This document shows positions 47,932-58,100 of a stretch of 64,000 bases of DNA, piece after piece. Both the position numbers and the translations under genes were made by a program. The notes beneath the pieces are model-generated. The model saw only the letters and a list, made by a program, of their open reading frames with translations, was not told where the DNA came from and ran no database searches. The number at the start of each line of letters is the position of its first letter. The first letter of the stretch is position 1. Location: NCBI RefSeq assembly GCF_030269925.1, contig NC_085112.1, positions 16,712,041 through 16,776,040 on the forward strand, given 5' to 3'. The stretch comes from Bombyx mori (lineage: Eukaryota; Arthropoda; Insecta; Lepidoptera; Bombycidae).

Positions 47932-50106
47932 ATGAAAATGGCTAACTATGAGAGAGATTTGTCATGCGACCCGGCTGACGCCCGGCGCTCGCAGGTACCC
48001 GGGCCTGCGAGTGATAAATTGGTTACCGATGGACGCGCAGGAGTAGGCGACCAGGCCCCTGTTGCTGATAATATTACTGGAAGCAGTTATTTTGAAAATA
48101 TTGACGGAGGACCGCGTGGGTCGTCTTCCGTTAGAAAACGCTCACGCGACAATGCTCCAGTGGGAGATGGGTCGGTGGATCTGTCCTCAGATGAGGAAGG
48201 CTTGCTGCCCCCCAAGAAATTACCGACCACGAGGAGAGGTCGGCAGGCTTCGAGAGGAGTGAGTGCTTCACGGCCGCGGAGGAACGCACAGGGTAGGTTC
48301 GTGTGCTCCAATACTCCGGCTGCCAGCAAAGCAGATAGTGACATGGGGGTCACTACCGAGGACCCTGGTGGCGAGAGCTGTGCCTCGCTAGGGAGCTCAA
48401 AGGCGGAGATCAACGCCGCCCGAAGAGAGCAGCGCAAAGCTGTCGCGGCCGACGAAGTGTCGGAAATGGCCCGACGCGCACGCGAGCGACGCGCTACTCT
48501 AGCGGCGGAAGGGGGGGAACCATCTGCGGTGGCCCTAAGTCAGCTTGCCTTGGACGGGGTGGACTTAGTCCTGAAGGTTGCCACCAAATCCGGCAGCCTG
48601 AAGGGCACGTTTACCCGCGGTCTGAAAGAAGCTGCCGCGGACATTAAGGAGGCGATTGGCATCCTCCTCAACAGGACGGCCTCTGACGAGGTTGCGAAGT
48701 TGCAGGAGGAAAACAGCCGTCTCCGAAATGATATGGAGGACCTCCGGCGACGAGTCACTGCGTTGAGCGAGCAGCAGCAGCGGCGTACGTCCACTGATGC
48801 CGCATCGGTAGTGACCCCGGCTCCCGCACCGAGACCGACAAGCACTCATACCGACGACGAGGTCGAGCGCATTGTCCGGCTCTGTATGCTCCAGTGCGGG
48901 AGCATGGTCAATGCTCGTATGGAGGCAATTTCTCGGCGCCTCCCTGCGGAAATCCTCCGTCCGCCACTAGCGGCCGATACACGGCGGAGGGCTGAGGAGC
49001 CGCCGAGACCTAAGCCTAGGGAGGGGAAGCCCGCGGAGGGTGTCAAAAAGCCCGTCGAGGGAGCCCCATCGAGCGATCAGCCCACGACTGCTGGGTCTAA
49101 GGGTGAGACCTGGGTTACAGTCGTGGGCCGCAAGAAGGCACGCAGGGTCGCCAAGGCGGCCTCAGCAGCAACGCATGCGCCCGGCCAAACCGCAAAGGCG
49201 GTTGCGCAGCCTGCGCGGCGGGCTGCCAAAGGCGGTCGCAAAGGACCGGAGATACGTGCTCCGCGTTCCGAAGCTGTGACGCTCACGCTACAGCCCGGAG
49301 CTGCGGAGCGCGGCGTAACGTACCAGTCGGTCATCGCCGAAGCAAAGGCCAAGATCAAATTATCAGATCTTGGTCTTCAGGCCGTCACCCACAGGCAGGC
49401 TGCCACGGGTGCACGGTTGTTCGAGGTGGCTGGTACTACGAGTGGCAGTGCCGAAAAGGCGGACGCTCTGGCCGCCAAGATGAGGGAGGTCCTCAGCCCC
49501 GAGGACGTCCGGGTCTCCAGGCCAATGAAAACCGCAGAGGTGCGGATTGCTGGACTGGATGACTCCGTGACCTCTGAGGAGGTGGTAGCGGCCGTTGCCC
49601 GAAGTGGAGAGTGTCCATCGGACAAGGTGCGGGCCGGCGATATACGCACCGATGCCACCGGACTCGGCGTGGTCTGGGTTCGGTGCCCTGTAGCGTCGGC
49701 GAAAAAGATCGCCTTAAGCGGCAGATTGCTGGTTGGCTGGGTTGCAGCGAGGGTGAAACTTCTACAGCCCCGGGCTTTGCGGTGTTTCCGGTGCCTGGAT
49801 AAGGGGCACGTCCGGGCAAAGTGCACCGCTGAAGTTGACCGCAGTGACCTTTGTTATCGCTGCGGTCAGCCCGGCCACAAGGCGGCTCAGTGTTCCGCGG
49901 CGCTCAACTGCAGCTTGTGTTCAGCTGCAGGGAAGCCAGCGGGACACAGGCTGGGTGGAGGAGCCTGTGGCGCACCAGCCAGCAAGGCCAAGAAGAAGAA
50001 GAGGAACTCAAAACCTGCCGGGGAAACCTCGCCACCCCCGCAGGCTAGTAGCTCCGTAGCCGACTCCCGGCCCAGGACCGTTGCCGAGGGAATGGAATGT
50101 CAATAA
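47932..50106 (+). CDS. E11 ORF1: family C Gag-like protein (about 724 aa)
   Basis: The frame opens before 47908, but the first in-frame ATG is 47932; a second at 47938 (AAAATGG) has the better start context. The N-terminal third is acidic/serine-rich with basic patches (RGRQASRGVSASRPRRN). A coiled coil follows (EVAKLQEENSRLRNDMEDL), then a Pro/Ala/Lys linker, the ETWVTVVGRKK motif equivalent to WTTVVRRG of family A, the conserved Gag-like region, and three zinc knuckles near the C-terminus: CFRCLDKGHVRAKC, CYRCGQPGHKAAQC and a third of the form C-x2-C-x8-H-x6-C. A Lys-rich patch and a Ser/Pro tail end the protein. The role is inferred from family A and SART1 ORF1. Confidence 0.88.
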   Translation: MKMANYERDLSCDPADARRSQVPGPASDKLVTDGRAGVGDQAPVADNITGSSYFENIDGGPRGSSSVRKRSRDNAPVGDGSVDLSSDEEGLLPPKKLPTTRRGRQASRGVSASRPRRNAQGRFVCSNTPAASKADSDMGVTTEDPGGESCASLGSSKAEINAARREQRKAVAADEVSEMARRARERRATLAAEGGEPSAVALSQLALDGVDLVLKVATKSGSLKGTFTRGLKEAAADIKEAIGILLNRTASDEVAKLQEENSRLRNDMEDLRRRVTALSEQQQRRTSTDAASVVTPAPAPRPTSTHTDDEVERIVRLCMLQCGSMVNARMEAISRRLPAEILRPPLAADTRRRAEEPPRPKPREGKPAEGVKKPVEGAPSSDQPTTAGSKGETWVTVVGRKKARRVAKAASAATHAPGQTAKAVAQPARRAAKGGRKGPEIRAPRSEAVTLTLQPGAAERGVTYQSVIAEAKAKIKLSDLGLQAVTHRQAATGARLFEVAGTTSGSAEKADALAAKMREVLSPEDVRVSRPMKTAEVRIAGLDDSVTSEEVVAAVARSGECPSDKVRAGDIRTDATGLGVVWVRCPVASAKKIALSGRLLVGWVAARVKLLQPRALRCFRCLDKGHVRAKCTAEVDRSDLCYRCGQPGHKAAQCSAALNCSLCSAAGKPAGHRLGGGACGAPASKAKKKKRNSKPAGETSPPPQASSSVADSRPRTVAEGMECQ

Positions 50107-53100
50107 TGGCACAATTCCATTTCCTCCAGGGCAATATCAATCACTGTGCCAGAGCTCAGGATATTTTACTCCAGAGCATGGCAGAGTGGTCGATCCACGT
50201 GGCTGCGGTCGCCGAACCGTACTTTGTCCCCGCCCGTGACAACTGGCTGGGGAGCATTGACGGCTTGGTGGCCATTATCGGCCAGACTCTGATCAACCCG
50301 TCTCGGGGCCGCGGCTGGGTTGCTGCGGTCTCGGACGGTATCGGCATTGTAGGGGCGTATTTTTCTCCCAACAAGAGTCTCGCCGACTTTGAGGGGTTCC
50401 TCGTCGAGTTGGGCGCCGTCGTAGGCCGCTATCACCCTCGTCCCGTTCTGGTGCTCGGGGATCTCAACGCCAAGTCATCGGCGTGGGGATCTCCGGTCAC
50501 TGACCATCGGGGCGAGGTGCTAGAAGAGTGGGCGGTGACAACTGGTCTGGTCGTCCTGAATCGGGGTTCGGAATACACGTGCGTGCGGCAGCGGGGCGGC
50601 TCGATAGTGGACGTCTCGTTTGCTAGCCCCTCTGTCGCCAGCCGAGTCCGCGACTGGCGTGTCGCCGTGGAGGTGGAGACGCTGTCGGACCATCGGTATA
50701 TCCGGTTCGACGTCTCTGCCCAGACCGCGAGCGGCCGCCAGCCAACCGCCCCGATTAACGACGGCCCACGCTGGGCACTTAAGCGCATCGACGAGGAGCT
50801 ACTCGAGGAAGCTGCCTTAGTCCAGTCCTGGATTTGGGAGTCGACAATGAACAGTCCCGTCGACGTCGAAGCGGTGGCGCTGTGGTTTCGAGGGGCGATG
50901 ACGCAGATCTGCGACGCGTCCATGCCCCGTGTCCACCAACAGTCCGCAAGGCGCCAGGTGTACTGGTGGACCGACGAGATCGCGCGGCTGCGCGTTGAGT
51001 GCGTCGCGGCTCGCCGCCGGTACACGCGATACCGGAGACGACGTCGACGGGATTCCGTCGAGGAAGACGCGCTGTATGAGGCGTACCGCGCGTCTAAGGA
51101 GACTCTGTGGCTGGCCATCGGCGACTCTAAGTCGCGTGCCAGGGAGGAGCTGCTGGGGTCCCTAGATCGGGATCCGTGGGGGCGCCCCTACCGTTGGGTA
51201 CGGGGCAAGTTGCGTGCCTGGGCGCCTCCACTGGCGCAAAGCATGCAACCCCAGTTGCTAGAAGCGGTTGTATCGGCCCTCTTCCCTGAGCGAGCGGAAT
51301 ACGTTTCCCCGGCGATGGCTTCACCCTCAGCCACAGACTCTCGAGAAGAGGAAAGCACCGATGTCCCCGAGGTGACGCAAGCAGAAATGAGAGCGGCCGT
51401 GTCGCGACTCCGGTCTAAGAACACGGCCCCGGGACCCGACGGAGTTCCTGGTCGAGCACTCGTCCTGGCTCTGAAGGAGCTAGAGCCCCAGCTGAGGGGG
51501 CTCTTTACGGCATGTCTCGAGCAGGGTCAGTTTCCTAGTGTATGGAAGGAGGGGAAGCTGGTCCTGCTCAGGAAGGAGGGGCGCCCCGCGGACTCGCCGT
51601 CCGCGTATCGGCCCATAGTGCTGCTCGATGAGGCGGGCAAACTTTTTGAGCGCATTATCGCAGATCGCCTCGTCAGCCACTTGTGCAGGGAGGGGCCGGA
51701 CCTGGATGACAACCAATTTGGTTTTCGTCGGGGGCGCTCCACCATAGACGCCATCATGCGCGTGAGGGCCCTGGCGGAGGAGACGGTGTCCCGGGGTGGG
51801 GTGGTACTGGCGGTGTCTTTAGACATCTCCAACGCTTTCAACACCCTACCCTGGAGTTGTATTCGGGAGGCTCTGAAATACCATCGCGTGCCTCCCTACC
51901 TCCGCCGCACGGTAGGGGCTTATCTGGAGGGTAGATGCGTCACTTATCGGGGACGTGACGGTGCCGGTCGGCACCTCATGTCGTGCGGTGTTCCACAGGG
52001 ATCGGTCTTGGGACCGCTCCTGTGGAACATCGGCTACGACTGGGTGCTGAGAGGCGAGCTCCCGTCGGGCGCCAACTTGACGTGTTATGCGGACGACACG
52101 CTTGTCACTGCCCGGGGGAGCTCGCACAGGGAAGCGACGTTGATAGCCGCGGCTGCGGTGTCACTGGTGGTGAACCGCATCCGGCGCCTGGGCCTGGAGG
52201 TGGCCCTAAACAAGTCGGAGGCTATGGTGTTTCATGGCCCCCGACGTGCGCCGGCGCCGGGATCACACATCGTGGTAAGTGGGACCCGGATAGCTGTCGA
52301 GTCCACCATGAAGTATCTGGGATTGGTGCTCGACAGCCGATGGGAATTCGGGCCCCACTTCCGGCGGCTGGTGCCCAAGCTGATGGGTGCAGCGGGCGCG
52401 CTTTCAACGTTGCTTCCCAATTTGGGGGGCCCGAGCGCCGCCTGTAGGCGGTTGTACGTGGGAATCGTGCGGTCCATGGCCCTGTATGGGGCCCCTGTGT
52501 GGGCGATGGACATGACGGCCAGCACACTCGCCATTCTGCGTAAGCCGCAGAGGGTGATGGCCGTCAGAGTCATCCGCGGGTACCGCACGATTTCCTACGA
52601 GGCGGCTTGCGTCCTGGCCGGATCCCCGCCCTGGGACCTAGAGGCGAAAGTACTCGCGTCATTATATCGATGGCGCGAGGAAGAGCGGGCACGGGGCTCG
52701 AGGCTGGTGCAGCGGCAGATCGCGCTGCGCCGAGAGGAGCTCCGTCTGGCCTTGGTGGAGGAATGGCGGCAAAGGCTTCTGCGCCCTACCGCCGGCCTCG
52801 CAACCGTCGAGGCGATCCGGCCAGTACTCGACGACTGGCTCGGGAGAAGGCACGGATCCCTGTCGTTTAGGGTGACACAGGTGCTGTCGGGGCACGGTTG
52901 CTTCGGCAAGTACCTGTGCCGCATAGACAGGGAGCCGGACGCTCGGTGCCACCACTGCGTCCACTGCGGGGAGGACACGGCGCAACACACGCTCGCCGAG
53001 TGTGTAGCTTGGGAGGAGCAGCGCCGTGTCCTCACAAATGAAGTAGGAAGCGATCTGTCGCTGCCGGCCGTAGTGCGGAGGATGGTCGGCAGCGCAGAGT

Positions 53101-53252
53101 CGTGGGACGCGGTGGTGTCCTTCTGCGAGGACGTGATGTCGCAGAAGGAAACTGCAGAACGGGAGAGGGAGATCTCGACTCCCTTTCCCGGCCGCAGAAG
53201 GCGCACCGGGCGCAGAACAAGGGCGGACAATGCCCTTTTCCGCCCCCCATGA
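50106..53252 (+). CDS. E11 ORF2: family C AP-endonuclease / reverse transcriptase (1048 aa)
   Basis: The start is the ATG in TAATG at the ORF1 stop; an in-frame ATG at 50097 lies inside ORF1 and is less likely. Endonuclease motifs are N10, E37, Y85, D119/N121, VDVSFASP and LSDHRYI. The RT has D573 in SLDISNAF, GVPQGSVLGP and YADD at 661-664. The C-terminal motif starts at C948 as C-x2-C-x9-H-x4-C, intermediate in spacing between A and B. All catalytic residues look intact, so this single copy may be competent. Sequence is about as close to A as to B. Confidence 0.94.
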   Translation: MAQFHFLQGNINHCARAQDILLQSMAEWSIHVAAVAEPYFVPARDNWLGSIDGLVAIIGQTLINPSRGRGWVAAVSDGIGIVGAYFSPNKSLADFEGFLVELGAVVGRYHPRPVLVLGDLNAKSSAWGSPVTDHRGEVLEEWAVTTGLVVLNRGSEYTCVRQRGGSIVDVSFASPSVASRVRDWRVAVEVETLSDHRYIRFDVSAQTASGRQPTAPINDGPRWALKRIDEELLEEAALVQSWIWESTMNSPVDVEAVALWFRGAMTQICDASMPRVHQQSARRQVYWWTDEIARLRVECVAARRRYTRYRRRRRRDSVEEDALYEAYRASKETLWLAIGDSKSRAREELLGSLDRDPWGRPYRWVRGKLRAWAPPLAQSMQPQLLEAVVSALFPERAEYVSPAMASPSATDSREEESTDVPEVTQAEMRAAVSRLRSKNTAPGPDGVPGRALVLALKELEPQLRGLFTACLEQGQFPSVWKEGKLVLLRKEGRPADSPSAYRPIVLLDEAGKLFERIIADRLVSHLCREGPDLDDNQFGFRRGRSTIDAIMRVRALAEETVSRGGVVLAVSLDISNAFNTLPWSCIREALKYHRVPPYLRRTVGAYLEGRCVTYRGRDGAGRHLMSCGVPQGSVLGPLLWNIGYDWVLRGELPSGANLTCYADDTLVTARGSSHREATLIAAAAVSLVVNRIRRLGLEVALNKSEAMVFHGPRRAPAPGSHIVVSGTRIAVESTMKYLGLVLDSRWEFGPHFRRLVPKLMGAAGALSTLLPNLGGPSAACRRLYVGIVRSMALYGAPVWAMDMTASTLAILRKPQRVMAVRVIRGYRTISYEAACVLAGSPPWDLEAKVLASLYRWREEERARGSRLVQRQIALRREELRLALVEEWRQRLLRPTAGLATVEAIRPVLDDWLGRRHGSLSFRVTQVLSGHGCFGKYLCRIDREPDARCHHCVHCGEDTAQHTLAECVAWEEQRRVLTNEVGSDLSLPAVVRRMVGSAESWDAVVSFCEDVMSQKETAEREREISTPFPGRRRRTGRRTRADNALFRPP

Positions 53253-53564
53253 ATGGGTCCAGGGGCGAGGGACTTGGGAAAGCCCTCGCCCCCTATTCGA
53301 TGGACCTGAGACGGAGGCGCATGCGGGTGTCGGCGCGTGCCTCTGAGGCGATGCACGGAGTAGCTGAACGCCTCACTACTCCGTGCAGGAGACGAGGCCT
53401 GGATAGACCGGGCCAGCACTGGTGTGGGGCTGCGGAAGAATTTTGGATTCCCGCGGCCCTGCGCGCACGTGTGGGTGGACACCGGGGTGGTTTTAGCCGG
53501 TAGGAGTCCGGCACGCCCCTTCGCTTTTCCCTAGGCGAAGGTAGTCCATGAGGATTTCCCCCCG
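53253..53564 (+). other. E11 3' UTR (family C, 312 nt)
   Basis: Two stems lie near the tail: GCCGG/CCGGC (53496-53500 with 53508-53512) and CCTTCGC/GCGAAGG (53518-53524 with 53535-53541). No sequence similarity to the A or B 3' UTR is obvious. All three families nevertheless place a hairpin within about 60 nt of poly(A). Confidence 0.65.
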
Positions 53565-53589
53565 AAAAAAAAAAAAAAAAAAAAAAAAA

Positions 53590-53693
53590 GGTTAGGTTAG
53601 GTTAGGTTAGGTTAGGTTAGGTTAGGTTAGGTTAGGTTAGGTTAGGTTAGGTTAGGTTAGGTTAGGTTAGGTTAGGTTAGGTTAGGTTAGGTT
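53590..53693 (+). repeat. Internal TTAGG tract between E11 and E12 (104 nt)
   Basis: From GGTTAGG to GGTT. The next bases AACTTAAATATC belong to family B, so the exact edge is uncertain by one or two bases. Confidence 0.95.
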
Positions 53694-53695
53694 AA

Positions 53696-54655
53696 CTTAA
53701 ATATCTGGGGCTCGTGCTGGACAGCAGGTGGAGTTTTGACCGACATTTTGATGTACTGGTCCCGAAATTGCTCGGGGCGGCGGGTGCCTTAGCCCGCTTG
53801 CTCCCGAACATTGGAGGAGGAGGAAAGTCGGTCCGGCGTCTTTACCTGGGAGTGGTGCGGAGCATGGCCCTGTACGGCGCTCCCGTCTGGTCGCCCACGC
53901 TCTCCGCTCGCAACGCGGCCCTCTTGCAGAGGGTTCAGAGGGTGCTGGCGGTGAGGGTCGTGCGGGGCTACCGCACCATTTCGACGGAGGTCGCTTGCGC
54001 CCTCGCCGGTTCCCTTCCGTGGGAGTACGAGGCCGAGGTCCTGGCCGCGGTGTACCGGCGCAGGGCGCAATCTTTGGGTCGGGGAAGTGTGCCCCGTCTG
54101 TCTGTCGTCGCCCGATGGAGGCGTGCTGCGCGTCGCGTGGCAACGTTGAAGTGGAAAGAGAGGCTGGCTGCAGAGGAGATCCACCGTGGTTCTCGAACCC
54201 GGCGGCGCACCCTCGCAGCCCTGGTGCCCGTGTTGGAGGCCTGGATTGACAGGCGTCACGGCGTGCTCGATTTCCGGCTCACGCAGGTCCTCTCGGGGCA
54301 TGGCTGCTTCGGGAGGTACTTGTGGCGGGTCGGAGGAGAGCCGCATCCCGGATGCCACCAATGCGGGCATCCAGACGACGACGCGCAGCACGCCCTCGAA
54401 GCGTGCCCGAGGTGGGAGTATCCGCGGCAGTCACTCGTCGCGGTGCTCGGGGCAGACTTAAGTTTGCCGGTCGTAGTGTCCCGCATGGTCGAGGACGAGC
54501 GTTGCTGGAGAGCGATGGCCGACTATGCGGACCTGGTCATGACGCTCCGCGAAACGGAGGAGCGAGAAAGAGAGTGCGACCCAAACTCAGTTGCACTCAG
54601 GCGAAAGAGGCGGGGTGGGCGGCGCGGGCGAAGGGCCCCCGCTCAGCTCCCGTAG
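53696..54655 (+). pseudogene. E12 ORF2 remnant (319 codons, family B C-terminus)
   Basis: It retains the thumb/C-terminal region from LKYLGLVLDSRW onward and the motif C-x2-C-x8-H-x4-C, ending at TAG. The endonuclease and the RT catalytic core are missing and there is no plausible start, so it is a non-functional fragment. Confidence 0.9.
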
Positions 54656-55116
54656 GGACCGTCGGGCGTCGGGCGCGGGGGCGCCTGATGCTCGACACGA
54701 TAGTCCAGTGGTGGTGGTGAGGGTATAGGGCGCTGTGGCTCCGGTGCCTACCTCACGAAGAAGTTGCGGTCAGCAATGGCCGACGTTGATCCCGCCGTTC
54801 GTCAGGCTGGGAGCCGGTGTGGGGGGCCTGCGGGGCGCGTTTCCCTGCGGTATCGTGGGTTCCCCCTATGCCGGAAAGGAAGGAGCTCGTTGGGTTTTAG
54901 TCGGTAGTCGTTAAGCTGGGCGGGTTCGGCGCGAGCTGAACTTAGCCCAGCGCGCCTTTTTCAAGGCGTAGTCTCCGTGGACTAATTGGTCGAGGGCGCG
55001 GACCTCGGTTCGCGACTTCTTCCTCTTTCTTCCACCGGAGGCGCGGAGTCCGACATAACCCGGTCCGACCCCCGTCGGCCGGGTATCCGTAAAGACTGGG
55101 ATTCCCCATCGATACC
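54656..55116 (+). other. E12 3' UTR (family B, 461 nt)
   Basis: Collinear with E10; the tail hairpin is intact. Small variants only. Nothing else is seen. Confidence 0.75.
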
Positions 55117-55135
55117 AAAAAAAAAAAAAAAAAAA

Positions 55136-58100
55136 GGTTAGGTTAGGTTAGGTTAGGTTAGGTTAGGTTAGGTTAGGTTAGGTTAGGTTAGGTTAGGTTA
55201 GGTTAGGTTAGGTTAGGTTAGGTTAGGTTAGGTTAGGTTAGGTTAGGTTAGGTTAGGTTAGGTTAGGTTAGGTTAGGTTAGGTTAGGTTAGGTTAGGTTA
55301 GGTTAGGTTAGGTTAGGTTAGGTTAGGTTAGGTTAGGTTAGGTTAGGTTAGGTTAGGTTAGGTTAGGTTAGGTTAGGTTAGGTTAGGTTAGGTTAGGTTA
55401 GGTTAGGTTAGGTTAGGTTAGGTTAGGTTAGGTTAGGTTAGGTTAGGTTAGGTTAGGTTAGGTTAGGTTAGGTTAGGTTAGGTTAGGTTAGGTTAGGTTA
55501 GGTTAGGTTAGGTTAGGTTAGGTTAGGTTAGGTTAGGTTAGGTTAGGTTAGGTTAGGTTAGGTTAGGTTAGGTTAGGTTAGGTTAGGTTAGGTTAGGTTA
55601 GGTTAGGTTAGGTTAGGTTAGGTTAGGTTAGGTTAGGTTAGGTTAGGTTAGGTTAGGTTAGGTTAGGTTAGGTTAGGTTAGGTTAGGTTAGGTTAGGTTA
55701 GGTTAGGTTAGGTTAGGTTAGGTTAGGTTAGGTTAGGTTAGGTTAGGTTAGGTTAGGTTAGGTTAGGTTAGGTTAGGTTAGGTTAGGTTAGGTTAGGTTA
55801 GGTTAGGTTAGGTTAGGTTAGGTTAGGTTAGGTTAGGTTAGGTTAGGTTAGGTTAGGTTAGGTTAGGTTAGGTTAGGTTAGGTTAGGTTAGGTTAGGTTA
55901 GGTTAGGTTAGGTTAGGTTAGGTTAGGTTAGGTTAGGTTAGGTTAGGTTAGGTTAGGTTAGGTTAGGTTAGGTTAGGTTAGGTTAGGTTAGGTTAGGTTA
56001 GGTTAGGTTAGGTTAGGTTAGGTTAGGTTAGGTTAGGTTAGGTTAGGTTAGGTTAGGTTAGGTTAGGTTAGGTTAGGTTAGGTTAGGTTAGGTTAGGTTA
56101 GGTTAGGTTAGGTTAGGTTAGGTTAGGTTAGGTTAGGTTAGGTTAGGTTAGGTTAGGTTAGGTTAGGTTAGGTTAGGTTAGGTTAGGTTAGGTTAGGTTA
56201 GGTTAGGTTAGGTTAGGTTAGGTTAGGTTAGGTTAGGTTAGGTTAGGTTAGGTTAGGTTAGGTTAGGTTAGGTTAGGTTAGGTTAGGTTAGGTTAGGTTA
56301 GGTTAGGTTAGGTTAGGTTAGGTTAGGTTAGGTTAGGTTAGGTTAGGTTAGGTTAGGTTAGGTTAGGTTAGGTTAGGTTAGGTTAGGTTAGGTTAGGTTA
56401 GGTTAGGTTAGGTTAGGTTAGGTTAGGTTAGGTTAGGTTAGGTTAGGTTAGGTTAGGTTAGGTTAGGTTAGGTTAGGTTAGGTTAGGTTAGGTTAGGTTA
56501 GGTTAGGTTAGGTTAGGTTAGGTTAGGTTAGGTTAGGTTAGGTTAGGTTAGGTTAGGTTAGGTTAGGTTAGGTTAGGTTAGGTTAGGTTAGGTTAGGTTA
56601 GGTTAGGTTAGGTTAGGTTAGGTTAGGTTAGGTTAGGTTAGGTTAGGTTAGGTTAGGTTAGGTTAGGTTAGGTTAGGTTAGGTTAGGTTAGGTTAGGTTA
56701 GGTTAGGTTAGGTTAGGTTAGGTTAGGTTAGGTTAGGTTAGGTTAGGTTAGGTTAGGTTAGGTTAGGTTAGGTTAGGTTAGGTTAGGTTAGGTTAGGTTA
56801 GGTTAGGTTAGGTTAGGTTAGGTTAGGTTAGGTTAGGTTAGGTTAGGTTAGGTTAGGTTAGGTTAGGTTAGGTTAGGTTAGGTTAGGTTAGGTTAGGTTA
56901 GGTTAGGTTAGGTTAGGTTAGGTTAGGTTAGGTTAGGTTAGGTTAGGTTAGGTTAGGTTAGGTTAGGTTAGGTTAGGTTAGGTTAGGTTAGGTTAGGTTA
57001 GGTTAGGTTAGGTTAGGTTAGGTTAGGTTAGGTTAGGTTAGGTTAGGTTAGGTTAGGTTAGGTTAGGTTAGGTTAGGTTAGGTTAGGTTAGGTTAGGTTA
57101 GGTTAGGTTAGGTTAGGTTAGGTTAGGTTAGGTTAGGTTAGGTTAGGTTAGGTTAGGTTAGGTTAGGTTAGGTTAGGTTAGGTTAGGTTAGGTTAGGTTA
57201 GGTTAGGTTAGGTTAGGTTAGGTTAGGTTAGGTTAGGTTAGGTTAGGTTAGGTTAGGTTAGGTTAGGTTAGGTTAGGTTAGGTTAGGTTAGGTTAGGTTA
57301 GGTTAGGTTAGGTTAGGTTAGGTTAGGTTAGGTTAGGTTAGGTTAGGTTAGGTTAGGTTAGGTTAGGTTAGGTTAGGTTAGGTTAGGTTAGGTTAGGTTA
57401 GGTTAGGTTAGGTTAGGTTAGGTTAGGTTAGGTTAGGTTAGGTTAGGTTAGGTTAGGTTAGGTTAGGTTAGGTTAGGTTAGGTTAGGTTAGGTTAGGTTA
57501 GGTTAGGTTAGGTTAGGTTAGGTTAGGTTAGGTTAGGTTAGGTTAGGTTAGGTTAGGTTAGGTTAGGTTAGGTTAGGTTAGGTTAGGTTAGGTTAGGTTA
57601 GGTTAGGTTAGGTTAGGTTAGGTTAGGTTAGGTTAGGTTAGGTTAGGTTAGGTTAGGTTAGGTTAGGTTAGGTTAGGTTAGGTTAGGTTAGGTTAGGTTA
57701 GGTTAGGTTAGGTTAGGTTAGGTTAGGTTAGGTTAGGTTAGGTTAGGTTAGGTTAGGTTAGGTTAGGTTAGGTTAGGTTAGGTTAGGTTAGGTTAGGTTA
57801 GGTTAGGTTAGGTTAGGTTAGGTTAGGTTAGGTTAGGTTAGGTTAGGTTAGGTTAGGTTAGGTTAGGTTAGGTTAGGTTAGGTTAGGTTAGGTTAGGTTA
57901 GGTTAGGTTAGGTTAGGTTAGGTTAGGTTAGGTTAGGTTAGGTTAGGTTAGGTTAGGTTAGGTTAGGTTAGGTTAGGTTAGGTTAGGTTAGGTTAGGTTA
58001 GGTTAGGTTAGGTTAGGTTAGGTTAGGTTAGGTTAGGTTAGGTTAGGTTAGGTTAGGTTAGGTTAGGTTAGGTTAGGTTAGGTTAGGTTAGGTTAGGTTA

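Larger units (their letters stand above)
47280..53589 (+). mobile_element. E11: full-length family C SART-like element
   Basis: About 6.3 kb: a 5' region with an unusual hairpin and an internal poly(A), ORF1 47932-50106, ORF2 50106-53252, a 312-nt 3' UTR and poly(A) at 53565-53589. It is the only C copy here. The protein sequences are related to A and B throughout, but the 5' UTR and the N-terminus of ORF1 show no similarity to the module shared by A and B. The chromosome position, poly(A)/GGTTAGG junction and TAATG overlap are the same as for the other families. Confidence 0.92.
53694..55135 (+). mobile_element. E12: family B element, strongly 5'-truncated, next to the telomere cap
   Basis: Homology to E9 starts at AACTTAAATATCTGG (after the RT active site) and runs to a 19-nt poly(A) at 55117-55135. 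It is the most distal element before the terminal array. Variants EERERECD and RVGGEPHP separate it from E9 and E10. Confidence 0.93.
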
